64,000 nt of DNA, taken from assembly GCA_015065785.1 (NCBI GenBank), contig SVPR01000008.1, forward strand, positions 1 through 64,000, in the 5' to 3' direction. How positions within the stretch are numbered: the stretch's first letter is position 1; every line of letters starts with the position of its first letter. Source of the DNA: Oscillospiraceae bacterium. GTDB taxonomy: Bacteria > Bacillota > Clostridia > Oscillospirales > Acutalibacteraceae. Shown in pieces: positions 34,341 through 42,573 of the stretch. The translations under genes were made by a program, and so were the position numbers. The notes below the pieces were generated by a model. That model had not been told where the DNA came from, did not search any database, and was given only the letters and a program-made list of their open reading frames with translations.

Positions 34341-34781
34341 ATGAAAACATTTAAAGGTCGTCCGGTAGTACCGGGTACAGTTGAAGCAACTGCTCTTGTA
34401 TCTCACAATGGTTTCAATACCCTTGCTTCATTCCAGAACGCTCTTCAGTTCAGTGACAAATCTGCTAAATGCGGTGACCAGAACAACACAGATATTTATG
34501 AGCAACCAATGGTTGGCACAGCTCTTTGTCTTCCACAGACAATCGGCTCAACAACAGGCGGTATGGTTCTTTATTGCGCAAAAGCAATGGACAGAGCTCC
34601 GGCTTGTATGCTCTTCTCAGAGCACATTGATTCTCTCGCAGCAGCGGGTGCAGTTTTAGCAGCAGTATGGACAGATTCTCCAATGCCAACAGTTGACTGC
34701 CTCGGCGAAGAATTTTTAAACACTGTTAAAACAGGCGATAAAATCAAAGTTTACGAAGACGGAACAGTAGAAATTCTTTAA
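34341..34781 (+). CDS. Aconitase X small (swivel) subunit
   Basis: This 146-residue protein is the DUF126 swivelling domain that completes the aconitase X active site. It shows the expected GRPVVPGTVEATALVS start, the IYEQPMVG segment and the LPQTIGSTTGG loop that brings the conserved serine to the substrate. It is translationally coupled to the large subunit (stop and start one base apart, AAAGGGGG upstream). A terminator follows, so the ene-reductase, large subunit and small subunit form a three-gene operon. Confidence 0.85.
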   Translation: MKTFKGRPVVPGTVEATALVSHNGFNTLASFQNALQFSDKSAKCGDQNNTDIYEQPMVGTALCLPQTIGSTTGGMVLYCAKAMDRAPACMLFSEHIDSLAAAGAVLAAVWTDSPMPTVDCLGEEFLNTVKTGDKIKVYEDGTVEIL

Positions 34782-34783
34782 TA

Positions 34784-34816
34784 AAAAAGCACTCTGCGAA
34801 AGCAGGGTGCTTTTTT
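34784..34816 (+). terminator. Terminator of the ene-reductase/aconitase X operon
   Basis: AAAAAAGCACTCTGC (34784-34798) pairs with GCAGGGTGCTTTTTT (34802-34816) around a GAA loop, with one mismatch or G-U. It is a strong bidirectional terminator. Confidence 0.92.
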
Positions 34817-35045
34817 GAATGCTGAATGCTGAGTGCTGAGTGCTGAGTTAAGGGTCTGCGACGCAATTGTAATATTCTATTTTATAATTAAAAAATCTTA
34901 AAATGATAGAATGAACTTCCCCTTTAATCGTAGGGGCAGACCTTTGGGCGCCCGCAACAAGACAATCAGGGCAAGACAGGGGACGGCTGATTGAGGGAAG
35001 AAGTAATAGTGAATAGTTAAGAAGTAAAATTCGTATTACTCTAAA
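34817..35045. repeat. Composite heptad/hairpin repeat, copy 3 (decayed)
   Basis: Five 7-nt units (GAATGCT, GAGTGCT, GAGTTAA) run from 34817 to 34851, directly after the terminator. They are followed by the GGTCTGCGACGC module. The core hairpin is decayed: only AAATGATAGAA is recognisable near 34901. A GC-rich insert (taggggcagacc ... gcgcccgcaac) follows, then heptads GAAGTAA/TAGTGAA/TAGTTAA at 35000-35027. Confidence 0.8.
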
Positions 35046-35061
35046 ACTTAATAAAATTAAC

Positions 35062-35112
35062 AACAACTCAGATAATTGATTTCGGTCAATTATCTGAGTT
35101 GTTTAGTTATAT
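35062..35112 (+). terminator. Long hairpin upstream of the 35.3-kb gene
   Basis: An 18-bp stem (35062-35079 with 35086-35103) around TTTCGG is followed by T-rich DNA. It probably insulates the next gene. Between 35113 and 35260 I see only AT-rich leader sequence without a clear gene. Confidence 0.75.
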
Positions 35113-35260
35113 TTAACACATTTGACTAATTTTGTAGAAGATTTCGGAATTACTTGATTTAATTTGAAAAATTTGGTATATTGAAGTTAAGAAAAGATAA
35201 TGGATGTAGCAAGATATAGAACACCCCTGTCTTATGTCTTGTAGATGCTGGAGTGACTTT

Positions 35261-35935
35261 ATGAAAAAAATTTTAGTTGTAATTTTATCAGTAATTATAG
35301 TGTACTCTGGAGCAATAAGTGTATTTAACCGTATATTTTGTAAGGCTTACTTTTATGAGGAAAGTTTCACTATTAAATACGATGAGAAGAAATATTGTTT
35401 ATATAGCGATTTATACGATTTCACAGTTTTAGACGGAGAACCTTCAAATATAACAGGAATATTAAACGGCGATGTTTTTGATTATATTTTTTTCCCTCGT
35501 GAATATATATATCACTTAGATTGTACAGAAGATGTTAATACCGATTTCATTGTATATGAATCTATAACAACTCTTGTCTTTGTTGAAGAGAACTTTGTGT
35601 TTCCTAATGTTAATGATAACACTGTTGAGGCTGCGTGGTTTTCGTGGGACAAAAGCGATATAGTGCGCGATGAAAAAATCATTTCTGATTTAGTTGAATG
35701 TGCCAAAGCGGGGATAGAAAAGCCTTTGAATAAGCAAATCTATGAACTAATAACTAAAAATAATGGAAAGTCATGTTTCCTAAAATTTGAAGGCTATCCC
35801 ATAACAGCTAATTATACCATTGAAACAACTGAATATGGCACATATTACTTGAGGGCATCTGATAAAAAAGATGAATACACGGTATTTTTGGTTCAAGATT
35901 TTCTTGATGATATGAGACAATCAGGGGACATATAA
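35261..35935 (+). CDS. Membrane-anchored or secreted protein of unknown function
   Basis: This 224-residue protein has an N-terminal hydrophobic segment (MKKILVVILSVIIVYSGAISVF) that is a signal peptide or anchor. The rest is soluble, acidic and aromatic, without recognisable motifs. I use the ATG at 35261 with GGAGTG at 35250-35255 upstream; an in-frame start at 35234 would add residues before the signal. It stands alone between two copies of the composite repeat, and its stop lies a few bases before copy 4. Isolation and low codon bias could suggest an acquired gene. Confidence 0.5.
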   Translation: MKKILVVILSVIIVYSGAISVFNRIFCKAYFYEESFTIKYDEKKYCLYSDLYDFTVLDGEPSNITGILNGDVFDYIFFPREYIYHLDCTEDVNTDFIVYESITTLVFVEENFVFPNVNDNTVEAAWFSWDKSDIVRDEKIISDLVECAKAGIEKPLNKQIYELITKNNGKSCFLKFEGYPITANYTIETTEYGTYYLRASDKKDEYTVFLVQDFLDDMRQSGDI

Positions 35936-35937
35936 AA

Positions 35938-36265
35938 GTGCTGAATGCAGAGTGCAGAATTTCGCAATTGTAATTAAGAATTAAAAATGAAAAATTAAAA
36001 ATTTCGGAACTGCGTCGGCGATTAAAAGAATGCTGAATGCTGAGTGCTGAGTTAAGGGTCTGCGACGCAATTATAATTAAATAACAAAAAGATAAGTTCT
36101 ATCATTTAAAGTTTTTCGTAAACTAAAAATGATAGAACTTGTTGTTTTTATTCAATTAAATATAATCAAAGTCCGCAGGACTTCCGAAATTCAGCACTCA
36201 GCATTCAGCACTCAGCATTTTTGCGTAGCAAACCCCTGCTTCCTGCTTCCTGTTCCCTGAATTTA
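35938..36265. repeat. Composite heptad/hairpin repeat, copy 4 (complete)
   Basis: This is the fullest copy. In order: heptads GCTGAAT/GCAGAGT/GCAGAAT, heptads TTAAAAA/TGAAAAA, the GGAACTGCG module, heptads GAATGCT/GAGTGCT, GGGTCTGCGACGC, the core hairpin (AAGTTCTATCATTT at 36094-36107 with AAATGATAGAACTT at 36127-36140), the AAGTCC-gca-GGACTT palindrome, heptads TTCAGCA/CTCAGCA, and heptads CTGCTTC/CTGTTCC near 36236-36258. The whole interval between the 35.3-kb gene and the SCIFF promoter consists of it. Confidence 0.9.
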
Positions 36266-36296
36266 ACATTTCTTTCAAAAAAATTTCTATCCATTA

Positions 36297-36325
36297 TTGA
36301 CCTTGAGAAAATATTATGATATACT
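36297..36325 (+). promoter_or_regulatory. Sigma-A-type promoter for scfA
   Basis: TTGACC at 36297-36302, a 17-nt spacer and TATACT at 36320-36325 lie 44 nt before the SCIFF start. Confidence 0.65.
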
Positions 36326-36369
36326 CTACTCAACAAATAAATATATTATAAACGAATGGAGTTTTTAAA

Positions 36370-36519
36370 ATGGAAAGAATTAAGACAATTGAAACAAGAG
36401 ATCTTGTTAAGAGCACAGAAAACGGCGGTTGCGGCGAATGCCAGACTTCTTGCCAATCAGCTTGCAAAACATCTTGTGGTGTTGCAAACCAACAATGCGA
36501 AAATTCTTGCAACGACTAA
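36370..36519 (+). CDS. scfA: SCIFF peptide (six-cysteine ranthipeptide precursor)
   Basis: This 49-residue peptide begins MERIKTIETRDLVKS and carries the SCIFF core CGECQTSCQSACKTSC, then NQQC. Cysteines are at 21, 24, 28, 32, 36 and 43, plus an extra one at 47. SCIFF (six cysteines in forty-five residues) is nearly universal in Clostridia and always sits next to a radical SAM enzyme that builds a thioether from a cysteine to a threonine. The maturase gene follows. Its role in the cell is still poorly known, with links proposed to quorum sensing. The seventh cysteine is beyond the usual pattern. Confidence 0.95.
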   Translation: MERIKTIETRDLVKSTENGGCGECQTSCQSACKTSCGVANQQCENSCND

Positions 36520-36538
36520 TTTAAAATGCTTTTAAAAT

Positions 36539-36566
36539 GTGGCTGCTGCAAATTTGCAGTAGCCAC
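36539..36566 (+). promoter_or_regulatory. Hairpin between scfA and scfB
   Basis: GTGGCTGCTGCAAA (36539-36552) pairs with TTTGCAGTAGCCAC (36553-36566) with one G-U pair and almost no loop. It lies 18 nt before the scfB start. It has no T-run, so it may stabilise the scfA message or reduce read-through, giving much more peptide than enzyme. Confidence 0.65.
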
Positions 36567-36584
36567 AATTATTATGGAGGAACA

Positions 36585-37958
36585 ATGGTACACCAATATA
36601 AACTTAATGGCTACAATATTGTACTTGACACTTGCAGTGGCTCTGTTCATGTAGTTGATGATATAGCATTTGATATAATTTCACTTTATAAAGAAAAAAA
36701 TGCAAAAGAAATTGCAGAAATTATAATTTCTAAGTATCCTGAAGAAAAGCTTACAGAAAAAGATATTTCAGAATGCTTAGAAGATATAAAAGCTTTAGAA
36801 GATAATAAAAAGCTTTTCACACCGGATACTTATGAGGATATGGCTTTTGATTTTAAAAACAGAAACACTGTTTTAAAGGCTATGTGTCTTCATGTTGCTC
36901 ATACTTGTAACCTTAACTGCGAATATTGCTTTGCAAGTCAGGGCAAATACCACGGTGAAAGAGCGTTAATGGATTTTGAAACAGGTAAAAAGGCTCTTGA
37001 TTTTCTTATTGCCAATTCGGGCACCCGCCACAACTTAGAGGTCGATTTCTTCGGTGGTGAGCCTTTAATGAATTGGGATGTTGTAAAAAAACTCGTGGCT
37101 TACGCAAGAGAGCAAGAGAAAATTTATAATAAAAATTTCCGCTTTACACTTACCACAAACGGCATTTTAATAGACGACGATGTTATTGAGTTTTCTAATA
37201 AGGAAATGAGTAATGTTGTTTTAAGTCTTGACGGCAGAAAAGAAGTTCACGACAGATTAAGAAAAGATTATCTCGGTAAGGGTAGTTATGATGTAATTGT
37301 TCCCAAATTCCAGGAATTTGTACGCCGTAGAGGAAACAAAAATTATTATATGCGCGGAACATTTACTCACGCTAACACTGATTTTACAAATGATATTATT
37401 CATATGGCAGATTTAGGCTTTACAGAGCTTAGTATGGAGCCTGTTGTCTGTTCACCGGATGACGAAAGTGCTTTAACAAAAGAGGATTTACCAATTCTTT
37501 TCGAGCAATATGAGCTTCTTGCAAAAGAAATGATAAAGCGTCAGAAAGATGGTAAGCCAATTACTTTCTATCACTATATGCTCGACTTAAAGCACGGACC
37601 TTGTATTTATAAAAGAATTTCAGGCTGTGGTTCAGGTACTGAATATGTCGCAGTAACGCCAAGTGGAGATATTTACCCTTGCCACCAATTTGTAGGTGAC
37701 ACAAAATATCTTTTAGGTAATATCTACGATGGTATAAAAAATACCGAAGTTCAAAATGAATTTAAGCTTTGCAATGCTTACGCTCGTCCTGATTGTAAGG
37801 ATTGCTGGGCTAAGCTTTATTGTTCGGGCGGTTGTGCCGCTAACTCATATCACGCAACAGGAAAAATAACAGGCATTTATGAATACGGTTGCGAGCTTTT
37901 CAAAAAGCGTATTGAATGTGCTGTTATGATGAAAGTTGCAGAAACAGATGTGGTTTAA
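36585..37958 (+). CDS. scfB: SCIFF maturase, radical SAM/SPASM enzyme
   Basis: This 457-residue enzyme installs thioether bonds in SCIFF. It has an N-terminal peptide-recognition (RRE-like) region (about 1-95), the radical SAM cluster motif CNLNCEYC with cysteines at 108, 112 and 115, the FFGGEP motif, and a C-terminal SPASM region rich in cysteines (CGSGTEYVAVTPSGDIYPC ... CKDCWAKLYCSGGC) for two auxiliary clusters. The ATG at 36585 is preferred because GGAGG at 36576-36580 precedes it; the in-frame upstream start would lie in the hairpin. Co-transcribed with scfA. Confidence 0.93.
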   Translation: MVHQYKLNGYNIVLDTCSGSVHVVDDIAFDIISLYKEKNAKEIAEIIISKYPEEKLTEKDISECLEDIKALEDNKKLFTPDTYEDMAFDFKNRNTVLKAMCLHVAHTCNLNCEYCFASQGKYHGERALMDFETGKKALDFLIANSGTRHNLEVDFFGGEPLMNWDVVKKLVAYAREQEKIYNKNFRFTLTTNGILIDDDVIEFSNKEMSNVVLSLDGRKEVHDRLRKDYLGKGSYDVIVPKFQEFVRRRGNKNYYMRGTFTHANTDFTNDIIHMADLGFTELSMEPVVCSPDDESALTKEDLPILFEQYELLAKEMIKRQKDGKPITFYHYMLDLKHGPCIYKRISGCGSGTEYVAVTPSGDIYPCHQFVGDTKYLLGNIYDGIKNTEVQNEFKLCNAYARPDCKDCWAKLYCSGGCAANSYHATGKITGIYEYGCELFKKRIECAVMMKVAETDVV

Positions 37959-37972
37959 TACACTCACTCTAA
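37950..37972 (-). repeat. Dispersed repeat, truncated copy C
   Basis: This 23-nt match to the 47-nt repeat found at 21974 and 49905 shares GGTTTAATAC and CACTCACTCTAA. It contains the stop codon of scfB. Confidence 0.45.
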
Positions 37973-37997
37973 AGATTGCAGAACAGGAATAAAAACA

Positions 37998-39383
37998 ATG
38001 GACACACCAATTATTGACTTTGTGAAAAACTATAATGAAGTCGGAACGGCTCGGTTTCATATGCCGGGCCATAAGGGTGTGTCTTTTTTAGGTCTTGAAA
38101 ATATTGATATAACCGAAATTAAGGGTGCAGACGACCTTTCTTGCCCTGAGGGTATTATAAAGAAAAGCGAAGAAAATGCTTCAGAGCTTTTTAATACTAA
38201 ATGCACAGTGTACTCAACAGGTGGCTCGACTCAATCAATCAATGCAATGCTTTATCTTGCGTTTTTAAACAGAGATAAAAATAAAAAACCGTTTGTGCTT
38301 GCCGGCAGGAATGCCCACAAATCATTTATTTTTGCAGCGGCAAAAATCGGTTTCGGGGTTGAGTGGTTGTACCCTGAGGAAAGCAAAAGCTTGTGCAGTG
38401 CTCTGATAACAGCAGATATTTTAGAAAATAAACTAAATGAATTAAAAGAAAAACCATTTGCAGTTTATATTACTTCACCTGACTATTTAGGTGGAGTTAC
38501 CGATGTCAAGTCGCTCTCCGAGGTGTGCAAAAAGCATAATATTCCATTGCTTGTGGATAATGCACACGGTGCATATTCGGCATTTTTGGCTGAGCCGTTT
38601 CACCCGATTTTAAACGGTGCAGATATGTGTTGCGACTCTGCACATAAAACATTACCTGCACTTACAGGGTGTGGTTATCTTCATATTGAGAAAAATGACC
38701 GCTTCAGTTTTTCTCAGAATATTCACAGTGCAATGGCGATTTTCGGAACAAGCAGTCCGTCATATTTGTTGTTGCAGTCGCTTGATTTATGTAACAAATA
38801 CATAAGCGAAAATATAAAAAATGATTTGTCGGTGTGTTCAGAAAAAGTTGATGAAATAAACGCATTGTTGAATTCAGGTTTAATAAAAAATATTTCTAAA
38901 GAGCCAATTAAAATTACCTTGGATTTTTCCTCAGTTCAGAAAAATGATTTTTCTGTAGCCGGGCATTTCAGAAAATATAACATTGAATTTGAATATGCAG
39001 ATGACGATTATGTTGTATTTATGGCAACAGCACAAAATTCCCAAGAGGATTTTATGAGGCTGAAAGAAGCTATAAAAAGCCTGCCTGATTTTATAAAAAA
39101 AGAAGAACAAAGCAAATTCCAATTTGTTCGTGGTAATCAGAGGTTGAGCATAAGAGATGCTATTTTCAGTGAATCACAAGAAATCCCTGTTGAACAGGCA
39201 GAGGGTAAAATTTGCGGAACACCGACAGTTTCCTGCCCACCGGCAATTCCTATAGTTGTTAGTGGTGAAGAAATAACCCGCAAGCATATTGAGTTGTTGA
39301 AAAGGTACGGGAAAGAGAAAATAAGAGTGGTTAGAAGAATGCATAATGCAGAGGGCAGAGTGCAGAATTCTATTTTGAATTGA
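37998..39383 (+). CDS. Orn/Lys/Arg decarboxylase family PLP enzyme
   Basis: This 461-residue fold-type I PLP enzyme resembles the short, B. subtilis SpeA/YaaO-like arginine/lysine decarboxylases. It has RFHMPGHKG near residue 18, STGGSTQSINAM, LLVDNAHGAYSAF with the PLP Asp, and DSAHKTLPALTGCGYL with the Schiff-base lysine near 222. Relatives make agmatine or cadaverine; the substrate is not decidable here. The last 15-20 residues (after EKIRVVRRMHN) are encoded by 7-nt units of the composite repeat. The natural C-terminus may therefore have been replaced or extended by repeat DNA. Gene spacing from scfB is 39 nt. Confidence 0.85.
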   Translation: MDTPIIDFVKNYNEVGTARFHMPGHKGVSFLGLENIDITEIKGADDLSCPEGIIKKSEENASELFNTKCTVYSTGGSTQSINAMLYLAFLNRDKNKKPFVLAGRNAHKSFIFAAAKIGFGVEWLYPEESKSLCSALITADILENKLNELKEKPFAVYITSPDYLGGVTDVKSLSEVCKKHNIPLLVDNAHGAYSAFLAEPFHPILNGADMCCDSAHKTLPALTGCGYLHIEKNDRFSFSQNIHSAMAIFGTSSPSYLLLQSLDLCNKYISENIKNDLSVCSEKVDEINALLNSGLIKNISKEPIKITLDFSSVQKNDFSVAGHFRKYNIEFEYADDDYVVFMATAQNSQEDFMRLKEAIKSLPDFIKKEEQSKFQFVRGNQRLSIRDAIFSESQEIPVEQAEGKICGTPTVSCPPAIPIVVSGEEITRKHIELLKRYGKEKIRVVRRMHNAEGRVQNSILN

Positions 39384-39616
39384 AAATTGAAAGTTGAAAA
39401 TTGAAAATTGTGGGACCTGCGGTCGGCAATTATAATAGTTATCCATAAAAACAACAAGTTCTATCATTTTAGGTTTACAAAAAACTTTAAATGATAGAAC
39501 TTTTTATTTTTAGTAAATATGTAATAGCCAACGCAGTTCCGAAATTCTGCATTCTGCACTCTGCCTTTTGCATTTTTACAATTACGGCGTAGCCCCGAAA
39601 TTTTCAATTTTCAATT
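39342..39616. repeat. Composite heptad/hairpin repeat, copy 5
   Basis: The copy begins inside the decarboxylase coding region with heptads GAATGCA/TAATGCA/GAGGGCA/GAGTGCA. It goes on with TTGAAAA heptads near 39377-39409 and the core hairpin (39456-39469 with 39489-39502). It ends with the AACGCAGTTCCG module, heptads ATTCTGC/ACTCTGC and heptads TTTTCAA just before the stop of the LRR gene on the other strand. Confidence 0.88.
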
Positions 39617-40714
39617 TTAAAAAGCCTGTTCTTCTTGCATAATCGCTTTTCTTAAAATTATTCTTGCATCTGTGCTGTCGTAAACTCCGTCTAAATTTAC
39701 ATCAATGTAAAACATTCTTGATTCGTCTAATTCACCAAGTCTTGCGTGGGCTCTTAAAACTATGCGGGCATCTTCTGTTGTGACTTTTTTATCATTATTC
39801 ACATCACCAAATTTTACTGTTTGCTTTAAGTCAACTAAATAAGGGTCAATTCCTGCTTCAGAAGAATAAATAACTGCTGACGGGCAGGTGGAATAGCACG
39901 AGAATTTAAAGCTTTGCGAATGTGAAAATTCAGTTTCATCGCGCAATGCAAAAGCATATCTTCCCACAGAAGTAACGCTTTCAGGAAGAGTAACAGAAAG
40001 CAGTAACGGGCAGTTTTCAAAAGCATATCCCGAAATCTCTAAAGCACCTCTGCCGAATGTGACACTCTCTAAAATTGCATTGTTTGAAAAAGCACTTAAT
40101 CCGATAAAATTCAAGGAATTCGGGAAAGTAAGATTTACTATGCTGATGCAATTTGCGAAAGCGTAATCGTCAATAGATTTTAATGTTAACTTAGGGAATG
40201 TAATATTGCTTAAAAGCTCACAATCTGAAAATGCTCGTTTGGGAATTGCAGTTAAGGAATTACCGCAATTAAGAGTGGTAAGCTTTTCGCAACCGTAAAA
40301 AGCAAATTCACCGATTGTTTCAACATTGTTTAAGTGTATGCTTGTTAACGATTGGCAGAGGTTAAAGCAGTAATTACCTAAAGCTTTAACGCCACTGCCG
40401 AGCGTTACAGAGGTTAAGTTTTTACAACCATAAAATGCATAATTACCAATTGAAACAACAGTGTTGGGGATTTTAACTGTTTTTAATGACGATTTGCCTT
40501 TAAAAACATTGTCGCCAATTCTGGTAACAGTTTTTCCGTCAATAGTTTCAGGAACGGTTACAGAATTCAGGTGTAAATTGCTGTACGCCGTAATTGTTAT
40601 TGTATTGTCAGCGTTTACTTCATAACTGAAGTTTTCATAAACTGCCGCAAAGCATAGCGGTGAAGACAGGGCGATTATAACAATCGCAAGTAAAAAAGAT
40701 ATAAGCTTTTTCAT
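39617..40714 (-). CDS. Secreted leucine-rich repeat (BspA-like) protein with C-terminal dockerin
   Basis: This 365-residue protein has a signal peptide (cleavage near CFAAV, residue 24), about eight BspA-type LRR_5 repeats of roughly 23 residues (about 45-285, e.g. IGNYAFYGCKNLTSVTLGSG) and a type I dockerin (about 300-360). Both dockerin calcium-binding halves are visible: FGDVNNDKKVTTEDARIVL and YIDVNLDGVYDSTDARIIL. The protein should be exported and plugged into a cohesin-bearing scaffold or the cell surface. LRR regions usually mediate binding rather than catalysis. No cohesin gene is in the window. Confidence 0.85.
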   Translation of the reverse strand: MKKLISFLLAIVIIALSSPLCFAAVYENFSYEVNADNTITITAYSNLHLNSVTVPETIDGKTVTRIGDNVFKGKSSLKTVKIPNTVVSIGNYAFYGCKNLTSVTLGSGVKALGNYCFNLCQSLTSIHLNNVETIGEFAFYGCEKLTTLNCGNSLTAIPKRAFSDCELLSNITFPKLTLKSIDDYAFANCISIVNLTFPNSLNFIGLSAFSNNAILESVTFGRGALEISGYAFENCPLLLSVTLPESVTSVGRYAFALRDETEFSHSQSFKFSCYSTCPSAVIYSSEAGIDPYLVDLKQTVKFGDVNNDKKVTTEDARIVLRAHARLGELDESRMFYIDVNLDGVYDSTDARIILRKAIMQEEQAF

Positions 40715-40842
40715 AATTCACTCCGTAAAAAATATAATATATAGTCATTATACTACAAATTTCAGGATTTGTATATCTAAAAATGAAAAATAAAATAACT
40801 GATATTGTTCAGTGCATAAAATTACATATTTCTAAAAATCTA

Positions 40843-40871
40843 TTGCAATTTTAATGAATATAGTGTATAAT
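40843..40871 (+). promoter_or_regulatory. Sigma-A-type promoter for the ABC transporter operon
   Basis: TTGCAA at 40843-40848, a 17-nt spacer and a perfect TATAAT at 40866-40871 lie 62 nt before the binding protein gene. Confidence 0.75.
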
Positions 40872-40932
40872 CCATTTCGTTATCAGTAGGTAACTATTGT
40901 AAAATAAACAAAATATTAGTGAGGTTTTAAAG

Positions 40933-41694
40933 ATGAAAAAGTTTTTAAAAGTAGCTTCAATTGTGCTCGTTATTGCTTTAATCGGCGTTTTCGCTGCTTG
41001 TGGCGGTAAGGGTGACACAGACACAGATTCAAAGGCAGTTCTTACAATGGCAACAAATGCTGAATTCCCACCTTATGAATATGTTGAAGATGGCAAAATC
41101 ATTGGTATCGATGCTGAGGTTGCAGGTCTTATTGCTGACAAGCTCGGTATGGAATTACAAATTGTTGATGTTGCATTCGACTCAATCATTCCAGGTGTTC
41201 AGAGTGGCAAATATGATATGGGTATGGCTGGTTTAACAGTTAATGAAGAAAGACTTGAAAAAGTTAATTTCTCAACATCTTACGCAAAAGGCGTTCAGGT
41301 TGTTATCATTCCTGAAAACAGCGATATTGCTTCTCTTGATGATATTAGCGGTAAGAAAATCGGTGTTCAGACATCAACAACAGGCGATATTTATGCAACA
41401 GATGATTTCGGCGAAGAAGCTATTACTCGTTATGATAACGGTGCAGTAGCAGTTCAGGCACTTATTGCTGGCAAGGTTGATTGTGTTATCATTGATAACG
41501 AACCGGCTAAATCTTATGTAGCAGCTAACGAAGGTCTTAAAATTCTTGAAACAGAATATGCAGTAGAAGATTACGCTATCTGCTTCAATAAAGCTGATAC
41601 AGAACTTCAGGAAAAGGTTGACAGTGCACTTAAAGAACTCATCGCTGATGGTTCAGTAAAAACAGTTGTTGACAAGTACATAACAGCTGAATAA
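40933..41694 (+). CDS. Amino-acid ABC transporter substrate-binding lipoprotein (family 3)
   Basis: This 253-residue lipoprotein has a signal ending in the lipobox VFAAC (Cys near 22) and the SBP_bac_3 fold: TMATNAEFPPYEY, GIDAEVAGLIADKLG, AGLTVNEERLEKVNFS, GKKIGVQTSTTGD, DCVIIDNEPAKSYV and a C-terminal DGSVKTVVDKYI. It binds a polar amino acid outside the cell and delivers it to the permease encoded next. The pattern fits glutamine, histidine or arginine-type transporters without deciding among them. The first gene of the operon is separated from the permease by a terminator-like hairpin. Confidence 0.9.
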   Translation: MKKFLKVASIVLVIALIGVFAACGGKGDTDTDSKAVLTMATNAEFPPYEYVEDGKIIGIDAEVAGLIADKLGMELQIVDVAFDSIIPGVQSGKYDMGMAGLTVNEERLEKVNFSTSYAKGVQVVIIPENSDIASLDDISGKKIGVQTSTTGDIYATDDFGEEAITRYDNGAVAVQALIAGKVDCVIIDNEPAKSYVAANEGLKILETEYAVEDYAICFNKADTELQEKVDSALKELIADGSVKTVVDKYITAE

Positions 41695-41704
41695 TTTTAA
41701 AATT

Positions 41705-41742
41705 AAAGGGTGGGTAAAAACCCACCCTTTATATAACTTTTT
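41705..41742 (+). terminator. Attenuating terminator after the binding-protein gene
   Basis: AAAGGGTGGGT (41705-41715) pairs perfectly with ACCCACCCTTT (41720-41730), followed by a T-run. Partial termination here would give more binding protein than permease and ATPase. Confidence 0.85.
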
Positions 41743-41808
41743 TAAGACAGATAAAGCAACCTGTTTTCAGATTGTTTTATGTATTTTAAAATTGAAAGGA
41801 ATTTATTT

Positions 41809-42573
41809 GTGGATAAAATCAGAGAGATTATAGAATTAATAAAATTTAATATCCTGGCATTTATAGACGAGCTTAAATTTGTGTTTGTAGATGATGCAAG
41901 ATATGAATTGCTTCTTAACGGCTTTTTAAATACTTTAAAAATTACTGCAGGTGCTTTAGTTGTTGGTATTTTAATTGGTATTGTTATTGCTGCAATTCGT
42001 TCATCCTATGACAAAAATAAGGAGTCAATGAAGCTTCGTGGTGGCTTAGGTTACCGAATTTTAAGTGTTTTAAATGCTGTTTGTAAGCTTTACCTTACAG
42101 TAATCCGTGGTACCCCTGTTGTAGTTCAGCTTATGATTTCTTATTTCGTAATATTTGTCGCTTCTCAGGACGGTGTTCCTGTTGCGATTTTCGCATTCGG
42201 CATTAACTCCGGTGCTTATGTTGCAGAGATTTTCAGAGCAGGTATTATGTCAATTGATAACGGTCAGTTTGAAGCAGGTAGAAGCCTTGGCTTTAACTAC
42301 TTTCAGACAATGCGCTACATAATCATTCCGCAAATGTTCAAAGCAGTTTTACCAACTCTTTGTAATGAATTTATAGCACTTTTAAAAGAAACATCAGTTG
42401 CAGGTTATGTTGGCGTTATGGATATAACAAAAGCAGGTAATGTTATTGCCGGTAGAACATTCGAATATTTTATTCCACTTTTCACCGTAGCATTAGTTTA
42501 TCTTGTAATGGTTATGATTCTCTCTTCATTGGTAGGAAAACTCGAAAGGAGGCTTCGTAAGAGTGAGCGATAA
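41809..42573 (+). CDS. Amino-acid ABC transporter permease
   Basis: This 254-residue inner-membrane subunit of the HisM/GlnP type has about five membrane helices and the EAA-loop signature region ([23 protein letters not shown]). [13 protein letters not shown] is also typical. I use the GTG at 41809 because AAAGGA lies 8 nt upstream; the ATG at 41779 has no such site. Its end overlaps the ATPase gene by 11 nt. The pair of identical permease subunits forms the pore. Confidence 0.9.
   Translation: MDKIREIIELIKFNILAFIDELKFVFVDDARYELLLNGFLNTLKITAGALVVGILIGIVIAAIRSSYDKNKESMKLRGGLGYRILSVLNAVCKLYLTVIRGTPVVVQLMISYFVIFVASQDGVPVAIFAFGINSGAYVAEIFRAGIMSIDNGQFEAGRSLGFNYFQTMRYIIIPQMFKAVLPTLCNEFIALLKETSVAGYVGVMDITKAGNVIAGRTFEYFIPLFTVALVYLVMVMILSSLVGKLERRLRKSER

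Noticed and set aside
34900-35000. Possible remnant of an insertion sequence in the GC-rich insert of repeat copy 3
   Set aside because: No transposase fragment, clear terminal inverted repeats or target duplication is visible. It is better described as a decayed repeat module.
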